From the NCBI GenBank assembly GCA_964458575.1, contig CAYWMD010000021.1, positions 1 to 64,000 on the forward strand: DNA of 64,000 nt, read 5' to 3'. Position 1 is the stretch's first letter. Each line of letters starts with the position of its first letter. Under the pieces are notes generated by a model that was given only the letters and a program-made list of their open reading frames with translations, was not told where the DNA came from and ran no database searches. Positions 44,020-52,473 of this stretch are shown one piece after another. A program made the translations under genes and the position numbers. This stretch comes from CAYWMD01 sp964458575 (GTDB lineage: Bacteria > Verrucomicrobiota > Verrucomicrobiia > Limisphaerales > JADLHS01).

Positions 44020-45642
44020 TCAATTCGTTGCCGTCGTGGTCCGTGCGGTGGCGGACGCTGGTTGCAACACCACAAACGTCGGCAGCCCCATCACCCCGAA
44101 CTCATCGAGGATGGGTTTCACGGCGGGGTCGTTGAGCCGCTCCGCTTGAAAGCGCACGAGCGTGTAATCCTTGAGCCGTTGCTGGACACCGGTGTCGCGA
44201 AATGTTCCGTGCTCCATCGCGGCGCAGTTCTTACACCAGCTCGCCCAAAAATCCACGAGCACCGGTTTGCCATCCCGGCGGGACTGTTCCAGCGCGGCGC
44301 GCAACTCCTTCACGTTGTCGCCGCGGGCGGCGGCCACGATGCTGCCATCCACGCGCCCCGGCATCAGTCCCCAACCCAGCCAGCCGTACCACGCGGCAAA
44401 GACGAAGATCAACACGCCGAATCCATGCTTCACCCGCGTCATCCAACCGCCGGGCTTCGGGAGAAACGACAACCCCGCCGCCGCAAACGGCCAGGGAATG
44501 GCCATGCCCAGACCGAGCACAAACGGCAGCAAAAGTCCAAGCGGGTTGCCTTGCTGATAAAATGTCGTCGCCAGGAGCAACACTGAAATCACCACCGGCG
44601 CCACACAGGCACCCGCGAGCGACGCGGAAACCGCGCCCATCGTTCCGGCGGCGAGGAAGGCGCCGCGGCCACGGCTGGACCTGGCTTCGCCGCTGCGTTG
44701 GAAGCGCGAGAGATCAATCGAAAGTTTGTCGAACATGGCCAGCCCGAGCACGGCGAAGACGAGCGCGATGCCGAAGTTGAACCACGCCGAAGAATTGAGC
44801 GTGCCGAATTTCGCGCCCGTCAACACGACCGCGAGGCCGAGTCCGCCATAGGCCAGCGCCATGCCCGCACCGTAAGCCGAGCCCATGGCGAAACCGCGTT
44901 TGCGGTCCTGATTCTGCGAGCCGGCCCCGAGGATGGCGAGGTTGATGGGAATCATGGGTAACACGCAGGGTGTGAGATTCAGCGCGAGGCCGCCCAGCAG
45001 GATCAAGCCCAGCGTCGCGAACAAGCCCAGGCGCGCGAATCGTCCCGCCGGATCGTCGGCGCCGGGGCTTTGTCCTTCGGCCCGATCAAGGAATCCAAGA
45101 AACTTCGCGCTGCTCAGATAGCCCGAGGCGCGCCCCGCCACTTGAAAACCGGCGCTCAGTTTGTCGCCGGCGGCCGCCACCGATGTTCCGTCGTCTGCAT
45201 CCCTGAGCGCGGTGACCGAGTAGTCCGCGCCGATTTTCCAACGGCGCGTTTCCGGAAAGTAGCACTCGGCATCGTTGCAACCCTGGAAATTTACAGCGAG
45301 CGTGAGTTCACCCGCGCCGGAATTGGGCAGCGCGCAATACGCCTGGAAACCCTGCTCGAAGGAAAGTTTCTGCCCGCCGCTGAATTTGTCGGGGACGGAC
45401 CTTGCCGGCGGCAGCGTGGCAGTCACGGGCGCGCCGTTCACCTCAAACGACAGGTTTTCGGCGTAGAGATGATGACGGGCGGGGAATTGAAAGGCCACCG
45501 AGAGCGTGGGCACGCCGTTGCTGGTGATCACGGATGGCGCGATCGTGAATGGATTCACGTCGTCGGCCTTCTCCTCGCATTGCGCCGTGAAAGCGGCGAC
45601 CAGTCCAAACAGCCAGAGCGATTTTGAGAATGGAGTTTTCAT
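44020..45642 (-). CDS. DsbD-like thiol:disulfide interchange protein
   Basis: The start at MKTPFSKSLWLFG gives a signal peptide and 540 residues, close to DsbD (~565). An N-terminal periplasmic domain (~25-180, with C-N-D-A-E-C-Y-F-P) precedes eight hydrophobic segments with the two membrane cysteines in L-N-L-T-P-C-V-L-P and G-A-C-V-A-P-V-V. A C-terminal thioredoxin domain carries W-A-S-W-C-K-N-C. DsbD moves electrons from cytoplasmic thioredoxin to periplasmic thiol proteins. The downstream TlpA-type thioredoxin's neighbour and the DUF4266 lipoprotein are its probable clients. An open frame reaching 45888 upstream overlaps the DUF4266 gene and lacks an export signal. Confidence 0.9.
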   Translation of the reverse strand: MKTPFSKSLWLFGLVAAFTAQCEEKADDVNPFTIAPSVITSNGVPTLSVAFQFPARHHLYAENLSFEVNGAPVTATLPPARSVPDKFSGGQKLSFEQGFQAYCALPNSGAGELTLAVNFQGCNDAECYFPETRRWKIGADYSVTALRDADDGTSVAAAGDKLSAGFQVAGRASGYLSSAKFLGFLDRAEGQSPGADDPAGRFARLGLFATLGLILLGGLALNLTPCVLPMIPINLAILGAGSQNQDRKRGFAMGSAYGAGMALAYGGLGLAVVLTGAKFGTLNSSAWFNFGIALVFAVLGLAMFDKLSIDLSRFQRSGEARSSRGRGAFLAAGTMGAVSASLAGACVAPVVISVLLLATTFYQQGNPLGLLLPFVLGLGMAIPWPFAAAGLSFLPKPGGWMTRVKHGFGVLIFVFAAWYGWLGWGLMPGRVDGSIVAAARGDNVKELRAALEQSRRDGKPVLVDFWASWCKNCAAMEHGTFRDTGVQQRLKDYTLVRFQAERLNDPAVKPILDEFGVMGLPTFVVLQPASATARTTTATN

Positions 45643-45725
45643 GGGTACGACTTTTGATCTTGGGGAAGAGCCGGTGCCGAAGCCCGGGGTGAGTCTTGAG
45701 AATCCTTGGTCCGTAACGTATCGAG

Positions 45726-45947
45726 CTAGTTGCAACCGCAGCCACCGCCGCCCACGCCGCGACCGCCCGACGCGCCTTCGCGGGAGAACCACATGTGTTC
45801 GGCCATCATGTTGCCGAGCGGATCGTGGTCCGCGCGCATCACCGGGTCGGCCAGCGCGCCGCGCTCCCACGGGTTGACGTGCTTGCAACCGGCGAGCGGC
45901 GCGACGATCAGCGCCAGGAACAGGCCAAGGGCGGATTTCCGTTTCAT
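45726..45947 (-). CDS. DUF4266 lipoprotein with C-terminal CGCN
   Basis: 73 residues: a lipoprotein signal (F-L-A-L-I-V-A-P-L-A-G-C), then the conserved K-H-V-N-P-W-E-R-G-A-L-A-D-P-V-M. It ends R-E-G-A-S-G-G-R-G-V and then G-G-G-G-C-G-C-N. These are the DUF4266 family marks as I know them, including the invariant Cys-Gly-Cys-Asn tail. Small, exported and Cys-tailed, it could be a metal- or thiol-redox carrier or a modified peptide substrate; no function is proven. It lies 7 nt after tlpA and 83 nt before the DsbD-like gene. Confidence 0.85.
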   Translation of the reverse strand: MKRKSALGLFLALIVAPLAGCKHVNPWERGALADPVMRADHDPLGNMMAEHMWFSREGASGGRGVGGGGCGCN

Positions 45948-45954
45948 GCGGACC

Positions 45955-46470
45955 TCACTTCAGCAGGGCTTCGATTTCCTGCTCGTATTTCTTTTTCGTC
46001 TCCGAACCTTTGAAACCGCGGTGGAAGGAGACAATCTTGCCGCTGCGATCCAGCAGGAAGGAACTCGGCATGGTCGGGATCTTCAATTCGGACACGAGCT
46101 TGTTGGCGGCGTCGCGCACGATGGTGAAGCTGGCGGGATGCTTCTTGAGGAAGCCCTCCATGTCGTCCTTCTTTTTGTCGAGGTTGATGGCGACGATGAC
46201 GAGACCCTTGTCGCCGTATTTCTGATGCAACTCCTGCATGGCCGGGAAGGATTCCTTGCACGGGCCGCACCACGAGGCGAAGAAATCCACGAGCACGACC
46301 TTGCCTTTCAGGTCAGGCAGCGCGCCTTCGAGATTGTACTTCGCGAGTTCGGGGAACGCGTCGCCCTCCTTGGGTGCGGCGGCCAAAGCCGTGGTGGCGA
46401 CGTTGAGGGCAAACGCCAGCGCGGTGACGGTGGCGACGATGGTTTTAACTTTGGTTAACGAGGTGTTCAT
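45955..46470 (-). CDS. TlpA-type periplasmic thioredoxin
   Basis: The start at MNTSLTKVKTIVATVTALAF gives a signal peptide ending LAAA and 171 residues. The thioredoxin fold carries F-F-A-S-W-C-G-P-C-K-E-S-F-P, cis-Pro in I-P-T-M-P-S-S-F, and the TlpA-like insertion after the first helix. It would reduce disulfides outside the cytoplasm, probably re-reduced by the DsbD-like protein two genes downstream. Its start overlaps the 3' end of apbE by 26 bp, so translational coupling is likely. Confidence 0.9.
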   Translation of the reverse strand: MNTSLTKVKTIVATVTALAFALNVATTALAAAPKEGDAFPELAKYNLEGALPDLKGKVVLVDFFASWCGPCKESFPAMQELHQKYGDKGLVIVAINLDKKKDDMEGFLKKHPASFTIVRDAANKLVSELKIPTMPSSFLLDRSGKIVSFHRGFKGSETKKKYEQEIEALLK

Positions 46471-47440
46471 AGAATCGAGGGCTGATGAGGTTTCCGGTTT
46501 CGGTGACAATGGCGCCCGACGCGCCAAAAGCGCTGTTGATGAGTTGCAGGCCGTCCTGCGGACCAAGAATGAACGCGGTCGTGCTTAGGATGCCGGCGAG
46601 CGTGCAGGTGGGCGCGACGATGTTGACGGCCAGACAGGGGTTGCGGACCGGCCAGCCGGTGCGCGGGTCGAGGATGTGGCCGTAACGGCGGCCGTCATGG
46701 ACAAAAGAGCGCAGGTAATCGCCCGAACTGGCGACCGCATGGTTGGTGACCGCCACACTGCCCCAGCAAGAGCCGGGCGCTCTGGGATTTTCCAGTCCGA
46801 CGTGCCACGCGGGCCGGCCCGGTGGCCGGCCCAGCGCCCGGATGTCCTGGCCGAAATCCACCAGCACGTTTTGAATGCCATGCTGGGCCGCCAGCGACAT
46901 CGCCACGTCCACGGCGTATTCCTTGCCGATGCCGCCGAAGTCAAGCGACATGCCCGGCCGCGCAAGGAACACGCCGCCTTTGCGACGTTGCAAGTGACGC
47001 CAGCCGGTGAGTTCCTTCGCGGCGGCGATGGCCGTTTCCGTGGGCATGGCCGGGGGGTTGGCCTTCCAGTTCCACAAACGAATCAACGGCAGCGCCGTGG
47101 GATCAAACGCGCCGCGCGTGAAGAAAACCATTTCGTGGCATAGCGCGAGCAGGCGGTCGGTTTCGTCGTCCACTTCAACCCACGCCTTCCCGGCGGCCGC
47201 GTTGATGCGGCTGATGAGGCTGGTGTCGAGGAAGCGGGAATATTTCGCTTCAAAATCCGCGACCCAGTTGAGCAGTTGATCCAGATAGGCATTGGCGGTC
47301 GGGCGCGACGGTTCGACGAGCGAGACGCGGCAGATCGTGCCCATGGCGTGAAACGACAGGCGGGTCAGGCCGATTTCCTCGCGCACGATGGCGGAACGAC
47401 GGACGCGCTCGCGAATGGGATTGCTTGCGGTCAGAACCAT
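46445..47440 (-). CDS. apbE: FAD:protein FMN transferase (ApbE)
   Basis: 331 residues with S-F-H-A-M-G-T-I-C-R-V-S-L-V at the start, the ApbE signature. Conserved blocks F-E-A-K-Y-S-R-F, T-R-G-A-F-D-P-T, S-L-D-F-G-G-I-G-K-E-Y-A-V-D and G-H-I-L-D-P-R-T-G-W-P-V-R follow. ApbE attaches FMN to Thr/Ser of exported proteins using FAD and Mg. No clear signal peptide precedes the domain, although the family usually acts outside the membrane. It overlaps the DUF3570 gene by 10 bp and tlpA by 26 bp. No FMN-acceptor (D-x-x-[ST]-G-A-T) motif was noticed in the operon products. Confidence 0.92.
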   Translation of the reverse strand: MVLTASNPIRERVRRSAIVREEIGLTRLSFHAMGTICRVSLVEPSRPTANAYLDQLLNWVADFEAKYSRFLDTSLISRINAAAGKAWVEVDDETDRLLALCHEMVFFTRGAFDPTALPLIRLWNWKANPPAMPTETAIAAAKELTGWRHLQRRKGGVFLARPGMSLDFGGIGKEYAVDVAMSLAAQHGIQNVLVDFGQDIRALGRPPGRPAWHVGLENPRAPGSCWGSVAVTNHAVASSGDYLRSFVHDGRRYGHILDPRTGWPVRNPCLAVNIVAPTCTLAGILSTTAFILGPQDGLQLINSAFGASGAIVTETGNLISPRFYEHLVNQS

Positions 47441-48663
47441 AGGGTGAGACCTCCGGTGAAGACGTTGGCGCGGGGATACTGATCGGACGAAGTTTCGTTG
47501 TCCGTGCCGCGCATTTCGTAACGTTTGTACGCGACCTCCAGGGAGAGATGTTCATGCACCCGCACGCTGAGCGCGATGCCGTAGGTGAACGTCTCAAGCG
47601 CCGAGATGCGATAGTCGGCCGAGTAATAATCGGGCGTGGGATAGTTCGCCGGATCGGAGGGATCACCGGGAAAGTGCGTGCCGTAATAGTCCGCCGCCGT
47701 CTGGGTGTGGTAGCGGAACAGCGGTGAAAGGATCGCGTATCTGCCAATCTTCTGCTTCCACTGGAGGGAAACGGTGCTGGCAGTGATGCCTTGATCATCG
47801 TGCGCAAGGCGATAGCTGAGTTCCGCGGCGCCCTTAACCGGGTCAAAGTTTTGTTGCAGGGAAACGAATCCCACCTGGCGAAACTTGTGGCCCGGACGCT
47901 GTTCCGGCCAGAGCGTGTACGGCCCGCCGAAGTACGGAAAGTCGTCGAACAAGACTCCCTTGTACGGGTCGCTAAGATAACCATCGGCGTAACCCAGGGT
48001 GAGATTGACGCTCAAGATTGTGTTCGGCCCGAGCAACTGGGTCAGGCCGAGCAAGAAGTCCGTGGCGTCCTTGTCCTGCCACTCGCGCGGCGAGGAACTG
48101 TCCAACACGCTGTCGAAACTGTGACTCACGCCCCAGGAAACCGTCGTGTTCTTGTCGTTGAATTCCATTGCGTGTGTCAGCGCGAGGCCGAACGATTTGT
48201 AATCATTCTCTTCGCTGTACGCGGCCTGCGGGGTGAAGGTGTGATTGGCCAGTTTGAGCGCCGACTCCAGGAATCCCGCGTAGCGCTTGTCTTCGACCTG
48301 GGCCGTGGCCACATGCGATTCACCCGGCAACGGCGGCGCACCGGTTGGGGTGGCGCCGGAGACCGAATCGTAAACGAAGTTGCCCTTCAGCGTGGCCCAC
48401 GACTTGAGTGCCGCATCGAAATAGAAGCCGTGGGTCTGGACGTGAATCCGTCCGTCTTCCTCCTGGTAGTCTTCGTAGCGATAGTCCGCGCGGTTTTCGG
48501 AGCGAGCGCGGAGCGGCAGCGCCACCGCGAGCCACGCGGCGACGAACAGCGATGCTTGTCGGGACCGCTCCGAAATGCGTGGACCTCCCGCTTCGGATGC
48601 GAGCCGGCCCCTGATGATTTGTGACACCTCCTTGGCGTCTGCCCGGTTGCCTGCCTTCATCAC
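47431..48663 (-). CDS. DUF3570 outer-membrane beta-barrel protein
   Basis: 410 residues. After an atypical N-terminus the signal-like segment is A-S-L-F-V-A-A-W-L-A-V-A-L-P-L-R-A. The rest alternates in the manner of a beta-barrel (for example YAGFLESALKL, VSLQWKQKIGRYAI, YGIALSVRVHEHLSLEVAYK) and ends T-L-W-F, with Phe at the C-terminus as in outer-membrane proteins. R-A-D-Y-R-Y-E-D-Y-Q-E-E-D-G-R-I is the family start. DUF3570 genes are known neighbours of apbE and DUF4266 as I recall. It is first in the minus-strand unit. It could be the outer-membrane exit or anchor for the small lipoprotein (inference). Confidence 0.85.
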   Translation of the reverse strand: MMKAGNRADAKEVSQIIRGRLASEAGGPRISERSRQASLFVAAWLAVALPLRARSENRADYRYEDYQEEDGRIHVQTHGFYFDAALKSWATLKGNFVYDSVSGATPTGAPPLPGESHVATAQVEDKRYAGFLESALKLANHTFTPQAAYSEENDYKSFGLALTHAMEFNDKNTTVSWGVSHSFDSVLDSSSPREWQDKDATDFLLGLTQLLGPNTILSVNLTLGYADGYLSDPYKGVLFDDFPYFGGPYTLWPEQRPGHKFRQVGFVSLQQNFDPVKGAAELSYRLAHDDQGITASTVSLQWKQKIGRYAILSPLFRYHTQTAADYYGTHFPGDPSDPANYPTPDYYSADYRISALETFTYGIALSVRVHEHLSLEVAYKRYEMRGTDNETSSDQYPRANVFTGGLTLWF

Positions 48664-49021
48664 GGAGCGCGGTTTAGCACCGGTGATGCCACGGTGCCGG
48701 CGTCAATTATTCCTGAGCGTTCAAAAAAACGGGACGCGATAGAAACACAGCCGGGCGGGCCATTTCTGTTTTGACCGCCAGAAAGTGGAATCAATCTGTC
48801 ATGGAACGATGCCAGTCGGAAAACGGACAAGATTGACAAAGCAGTTCCAAAAAGTGACGAATTTCCGCCCGAATCTAAAAGAATTTTTACCTGGGTCCGG
48901 GTTTCGCAAAGGCGGTTGCGACGATCAATTTGGTCTGCTGGGCGAGACAACATGAAACTTGATTGGTGTGCATCCGTCGTTCGCTCCTTTACTGAACGGG
49001 ACGCGGGACTACACTCCCTTC
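48664..49021. other. Divergent intergenic region, no gene
   Basis: 358 bp between the DUF3570 operon start and the DUF4230 gene, AT-richer than its surroundings. A TTGACA at 48835-48840 (+) has no good -10 at the right distance. Promoters for both sides should be here but none can be named with confidence. Confidence 0.4.
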
Positions 49022-49615
49022 ATGCAGAAATCTCGACTGGCGCTCGTGCTCGCGCTGGCGCTGTTTGTATTCGCGATCGGCCTGGGCCTGTGGCTCGGCG
49101 CGCTGGCGTTGCGTTCGGTGGGATTCGGCGGCAGCAAGTTGAAGTTTTACAACTCCGCCACGGTGCTCCAGCAGGTGCAGACCCTCTCCCAACTCGTCAC
49201 GGTCAAATACGTGATGGAAAAGGTCGTGCTGCTCGAAGACGTGCAATGGTTCGGCGAAAGCCGCGTGCTGCTCATTGCCCACGGCATCGTCAAGGCCGGC
49301 GTGGATCTCCAGGACCTGAAGCCGGAGGACGTGCGGGTCGCGGGAAAGAAGATTTCCATCCGGCTGCCGGCCGCGCAGATTACCGATGCCTATCTCGACG
49401 AGAAGCAAACCCGCGTCGTCGAGCGCACCACCGGTTTGTTGCGGATGTTTGACAAGGACATGGAACAGACCGCCCGCCAGAATGCGGTGGAGGACATCCG
49501 CCGGGCCGCCCGGACCTCGGGCATTTTGAAGGACGCCGACGAGCGGGCGCGCATGCAGTTAAAAAACCTGTTCCTGCAAATGGGCTTTGAGGAGGTCGAA
49601 ATCCGCGATCGTTGA
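49022..49615 (+). CDS. DUF4230 membrane protein
   Basis: The start at MQKSRLALVLALALFVFAI gives one N-terminal TM segment (residues 5-30) and 197 residues. The rest matches DUF4230: L-V-T-V-K-Y-V-M-E-K-V, V-L-L-I-A-H-G-I-V-K-A-G-V-D-L, and a C-terminal amphipathic helical region (ARMQLKNLFLQMGFEEVEI). The family has no known function and is usually a single-pass membrane protein with the bulk outside. It stands alone on the plus strand. Confidence 0.85.
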   Translation: MQKSRLALVLALALFVFAIGLGLWLGALALRSVGFGGSKLKFYNSATVLQQVQTLSQLVTVKYVMEKVVLLEDVQWFGESRVLLIAHGIVKAGVDLQDLKPEDVRVAGKKISIRLPAAQITDAYLDEKQTRVVERTTGLLRMFDKDMEQTARQNAVEDIRRAARTSGILKDADERARMQLKNLFLQMGFEEVEIRDR

Positions 49616-49734
49616 AGCCAGATGGCGGTGGGTTGAGAAAGGGCATTACGGCAGGACACTGCCTTGATTTGAGCCAGGCAGCGAGGAGAGAAATGGAGGC
49701 GCTCGGCGGGGTTGCTTTCCGCGCGCGTGCGATT

Positions 49735-49989
49735 TCAGCCAAATACAATTGGCAGTTCAGAATCCCCGGCCCCCAGGTGTTTGATCGTGACCGGGGTTGG
49801 GATGTGCATTTGCTCCGCCCACTCGGTGGCGATGGTCAAACGTTGCTTCGGCGCATGGGAATGTGTGTGTTGGGCGCGAAGCTGCATGAGGTACAGCACA
49901 ATGGGGCGGGGAGTCGGGCGGCGGTTGGTGATTTGTTCGTAACCGCGCGACTCCTGCATCATTTTCATCAACATTGCTTTGTTTGCCAT
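49735..49989 (-). CDS. Small conserved hypothetical protein
   Basis: 84 residues starting M-A-N-K-A-M-L-M-K-M-M-Q-E-S-R-G-Y. A basic/Pro stretch I-T-N-R-R-P-T-P-R-P precedes L-Y-L-M-Q-L-R, and the end has T-P-V-T-I-K-H-L. The K-M-M-Q-E ... I-T-N-R ... L-M-Q-L-R pattern is familiar from short verrucomicrobial hypothetical proteins, but I cannot prove that here. No signal peptide or TM. It is the only likely gene in 49616-50207, and that gap is otherwise empty to my reading. The frame begins upstream at 50061. Confidence 0.5.
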   Translation of the reverse strand: MANKAMLMKMMQESRGYEQITNRRPTPRPIVLYLMQLRAQHTHSHAPKQRLTIATEWAEQMHIPTPVTIKHLGAGDSELPIVFG

Positions 49990-50207
49990 ATCCAATCCTG
50001 CGCCCGCTACTGCAGAACGTGTGCCATGCGCGAGTTGCGACGTTTGCGGGTCGGACTGCAATCAGAAATCTCCCCGACTTCGGGTCGGCAGACCGGATTC
50101 GCGGAGACTCCGAGAGACTTCTGGCGGGCCGGCCGGAAAATGGCGGGTCGCGACGGGTCAAATCCGCTTGGCACGGACGGATCGTTTTGATTACCTGAGC
50201 GCGCCGC

Positions 50208-52430
50208 ATGATTAAGCCGCGCCACAAACTCACCCTGTTGTTGCTGGCCGTGTTGCTTCCCCTGGTGGCGCTTGCGCAGCCGGACCTGCCGCAGCCCAAA
50301 CCGGACGAGGAGTGGATCATCGAGGCGCTTACGCCGGAAGGTCAGTTCGATTACGACGCGGCCACGGGGGTTGCCACCGGCACGAACGGCCTGCTCATAA
50401 AATTCGGCGGGGCGGTGATGACCGCGGATCGTGCGGCGGTCAACCAGGAAACCGGCGAGGCCGAGGGCGATGGCAATGTCCGCATCCAGCGCGACGACCA
50501 GATCTGGGCCGGGGAACACATCCGCTACAATTTCAAGACCCGCCAGATGGAGGCGCAACAGTTCCGGACGGGCAAGACGCCGGTGTTTGCGGAGGGCAAA
50601 CAGTTGCGCGGGGATGTGACCAACAGCGTTTACATCGCCGAGGGCGCGTATGTCACCACGGACGACGTAAGCGAGCCGTTCACCAAGATCCGAGCGAACC
50701 GCCTCAAAATCGTTCCCGGCAAGTACGTCCAGGCCCAGCATGCCGTGTTATACTTAGGGGGCGTGCCCGCGTTCTATTTTCCCTATTACCGGCGCAATCT
50801 TGGGGAACGGGCGAACAACTGGAACTTCACCCCCGGCTACCGCAGCAAGTTCGGTCCGTTTCTTTACAGCACCTATGAATGGTTCCTGAGCGAGCAGGTG
50901 GACGGCGCCTTGCATCTGGATTATCGCGCCAAACGCGGGCCGGGACTCGGGCCGGACATTAACGCGCACCTAGGCCGCTGGGGCGACGCCAAGTTGAAGT
51001 ACTATTATCTCTACGACGAGGATCCCGGCGAAAGCGATGGCGTCACCCCGCCGCACAACCGCCAGCGCGTGTCGTTCAACTACGCTTCGAACCCGTTCAC
51101 CAACCTGTACGTCAAGGCCGCGGCCAACTATCAAAGCGACTCCGAATTGTTGCACGATTTCTTCGACGGCGATTACCGGGAGGATCCGCAGCCCAAAACT
51201 TTTGTGGATGTCAACCGGTTGTGGGACAACTTCAGTCTCGAAACCTACGTGCAGCCGCGCGTGAACGATTTCTACGAGACGGTCGAGCGCCTGCCGGAGG
51301 TCAAGCTCACCGGCTTCCGCCAGCAGGTCGGGCCGCTGCCGGTCTATTATGAAAGCGAAAGTTCCGCGGGCTGGTATCGCCGCGAGTTCGCGGAAATCAC
51401 CAACAGTTTTCCGGCGACGAACAATTTTTCCGCCGCGCGCGCCGACACGTATCACCAATTGACCCTGCCGCACACGTTTTTTGGCTGGCTCAACATCGCC
51501 CCGCGCGTGGGCGGGCGGTTCACGTATTACAGCCACGCGGATGGCGACGGCGCCACCACGCATGATGAATATCGGAGCGTGTTCAACACCGGCGCGGAGA
51601 CCACCCTCAAGGCATCGCGCCTCTGGTCCGGGGCGCAGAATAAATTGCTCGAAGTGGACGGCTTGCGCCATATCGTCGAACCCTCGATCAACTACGTTTT
51701 TGTGCCGGATCCGAGCGTCGAGCCGCCCAAGCTGCCGCAGTTCGATTACGAATTGCCCAGCCTGCGCCTGTTGCCCATCGAGTATCCGGACTACAACTCC
51801 ATTGATTCCATCCAGAGCCAGAATGTCTTCCGGTTTGGCCTGCGGAACAAATTTCAAACCAAGCGCGAGGGGCGTGTGGTCAACCTGTTGAACTGGAATG
51901 TCTATACCGATTGGAATCTGAACCCGCACACCAATCAAACCACGTTTTCCGACCTGTTCTCGGACCTAAGCTTCCGGCCGCGCTCGTGGATCTCGCTGGA
52001 ATCGCAGACGCGGTACGACATTGATTCCGGCGAGTTCAACCTGGCGTTTCACACGCTGACGCTTCATCCGGGCGAACGCTGGAGCTGGGGGGTGAGTCAT
52101 TATTATTTGCGCACGGACGACAGCTCGTCCCCCACGGCCTGGGGCCCGGGCAACAATCTCATTTCGAGCACCATCTTCCACCGCCTGAACGAAAACTGGG
52201 CGACGCGCGTTTCGCACCGCTTCGAGGCGCAGGACGGGCGGCTGGAGGAACAGCTCTACACGCTTTACCGCGATTTCCGCAGTTGGACCGGGGCGCTGAC
52301 GTTCCGGGTGCGCGAAGACGATTCAGGATCGAAGGACTACACGGTGGCCTTCACCTTCTCGCTCAAAGCCCGGCCCCGTTTTGCGGTGGGCGGTGACGCG
52401 GTCCGGCCCGAGGAACTGCTCGGTAACTAG
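50208..52430 (+). CDS. lptD: LPS-assembly protein LptD
   Basis: 740 residues with a signal peptide ending ALAQ. An OstA-like N-terminal domain (~55-170: A-D-R-A-A-V-N-Q-E-T-G-E-A-E-G-D-G, then V-P-A-F-Y-F-P-Y-Y) precedes a long beta-barrel with L-L-E-V-D-G-L-R-H-I-V-E-P-S-I-N-Y and many aromatic strand ends. LptD with LptE inserts lipopolysaccharide into the outer leaflet of the outer membrane, so its presence supports an LPS-type envelope. It lies on the plus strand with dprA converging 43 bp downstream. Confidence 0.92.
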   Translation: MIKPRHKLTLLLLAVLLPLVALAQPDLPQPKPDEEWIIEALTPEGQFDYDAATGVATGTNGLLIKFGGAVMTADRAAVNQETGEAEGDGNVRIQRDDQIWAGEHIRYNFKTRQMEAQQFRTGKTPVFAEGKQLRGDVTNSVYIAEGAYVTTDDVSEPFTKIRANRLKIVPGKYVQAQHAVLYLGGVPAFYFPYYRRNLGERANNWNFTPGYRSKFGPFLYSTYEWFLSEQVDGALHLDYRAKRGPGLGPDINAHLGRWGDAKLKYYYLYDEDPGESDGVTPPHNRQRVSFNYASNPFTNLYVKAAANYQSDSELLHDFFDGDYREDPQPKTFVDVNRLWDNFSLETYVQPRVNDFYETVERLPEVKLTGFRQQVGPLPVYYESESSAGWYRREFAEITNSFPATNNFSAARADTYHQLTLPHTFFGWLNIAPRVGGRFTYYSHADGDGATTHDEYRSVFNTGAETTLKASRLWSGAQNKLLEVDGLRHIVEPSINYVFVPDPSVEPPKLPQFDYELPSLRLLPIEYPDYNSIDSIQSQNVFRFGLRNKFQTKREGRVVNLLNWNVYTDWNLNPHTNQTTFSDLFSDLSFRPRSWISLESQTRYDIDSGEFNLAFHTLTLHPGERWSWGVSHYYLRTDDSSSPTAWGPGNNLISSTIFHRLNENWATRVSHRFEAQDGRLEEQLYTLYRDFRSWTGALTFRVREDDSGSKDYTVAFTFSLKARPRFAVGGDAVRPEELLGN

Positions 52431-52473
52431 AGCGGATGCCCGGCTTTTCCGAACCTGGATCGAAGCCGGACGA

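Noticed and set aside
41697..44135. 812-codon open frame antisense to the Ig-repeat gene
   Set aside because: It mirrors the repeats of the real gene and lacks any recognised domain; it is a shadow frame of high-GC repetitive DNA.
44020..45888. DsbD frame beginning at 45888
   Set aside because: It would overlap the DUF4266 gene and begins with an Arg-rich stretch lacking a signal peptide; the start at 45642 has one.
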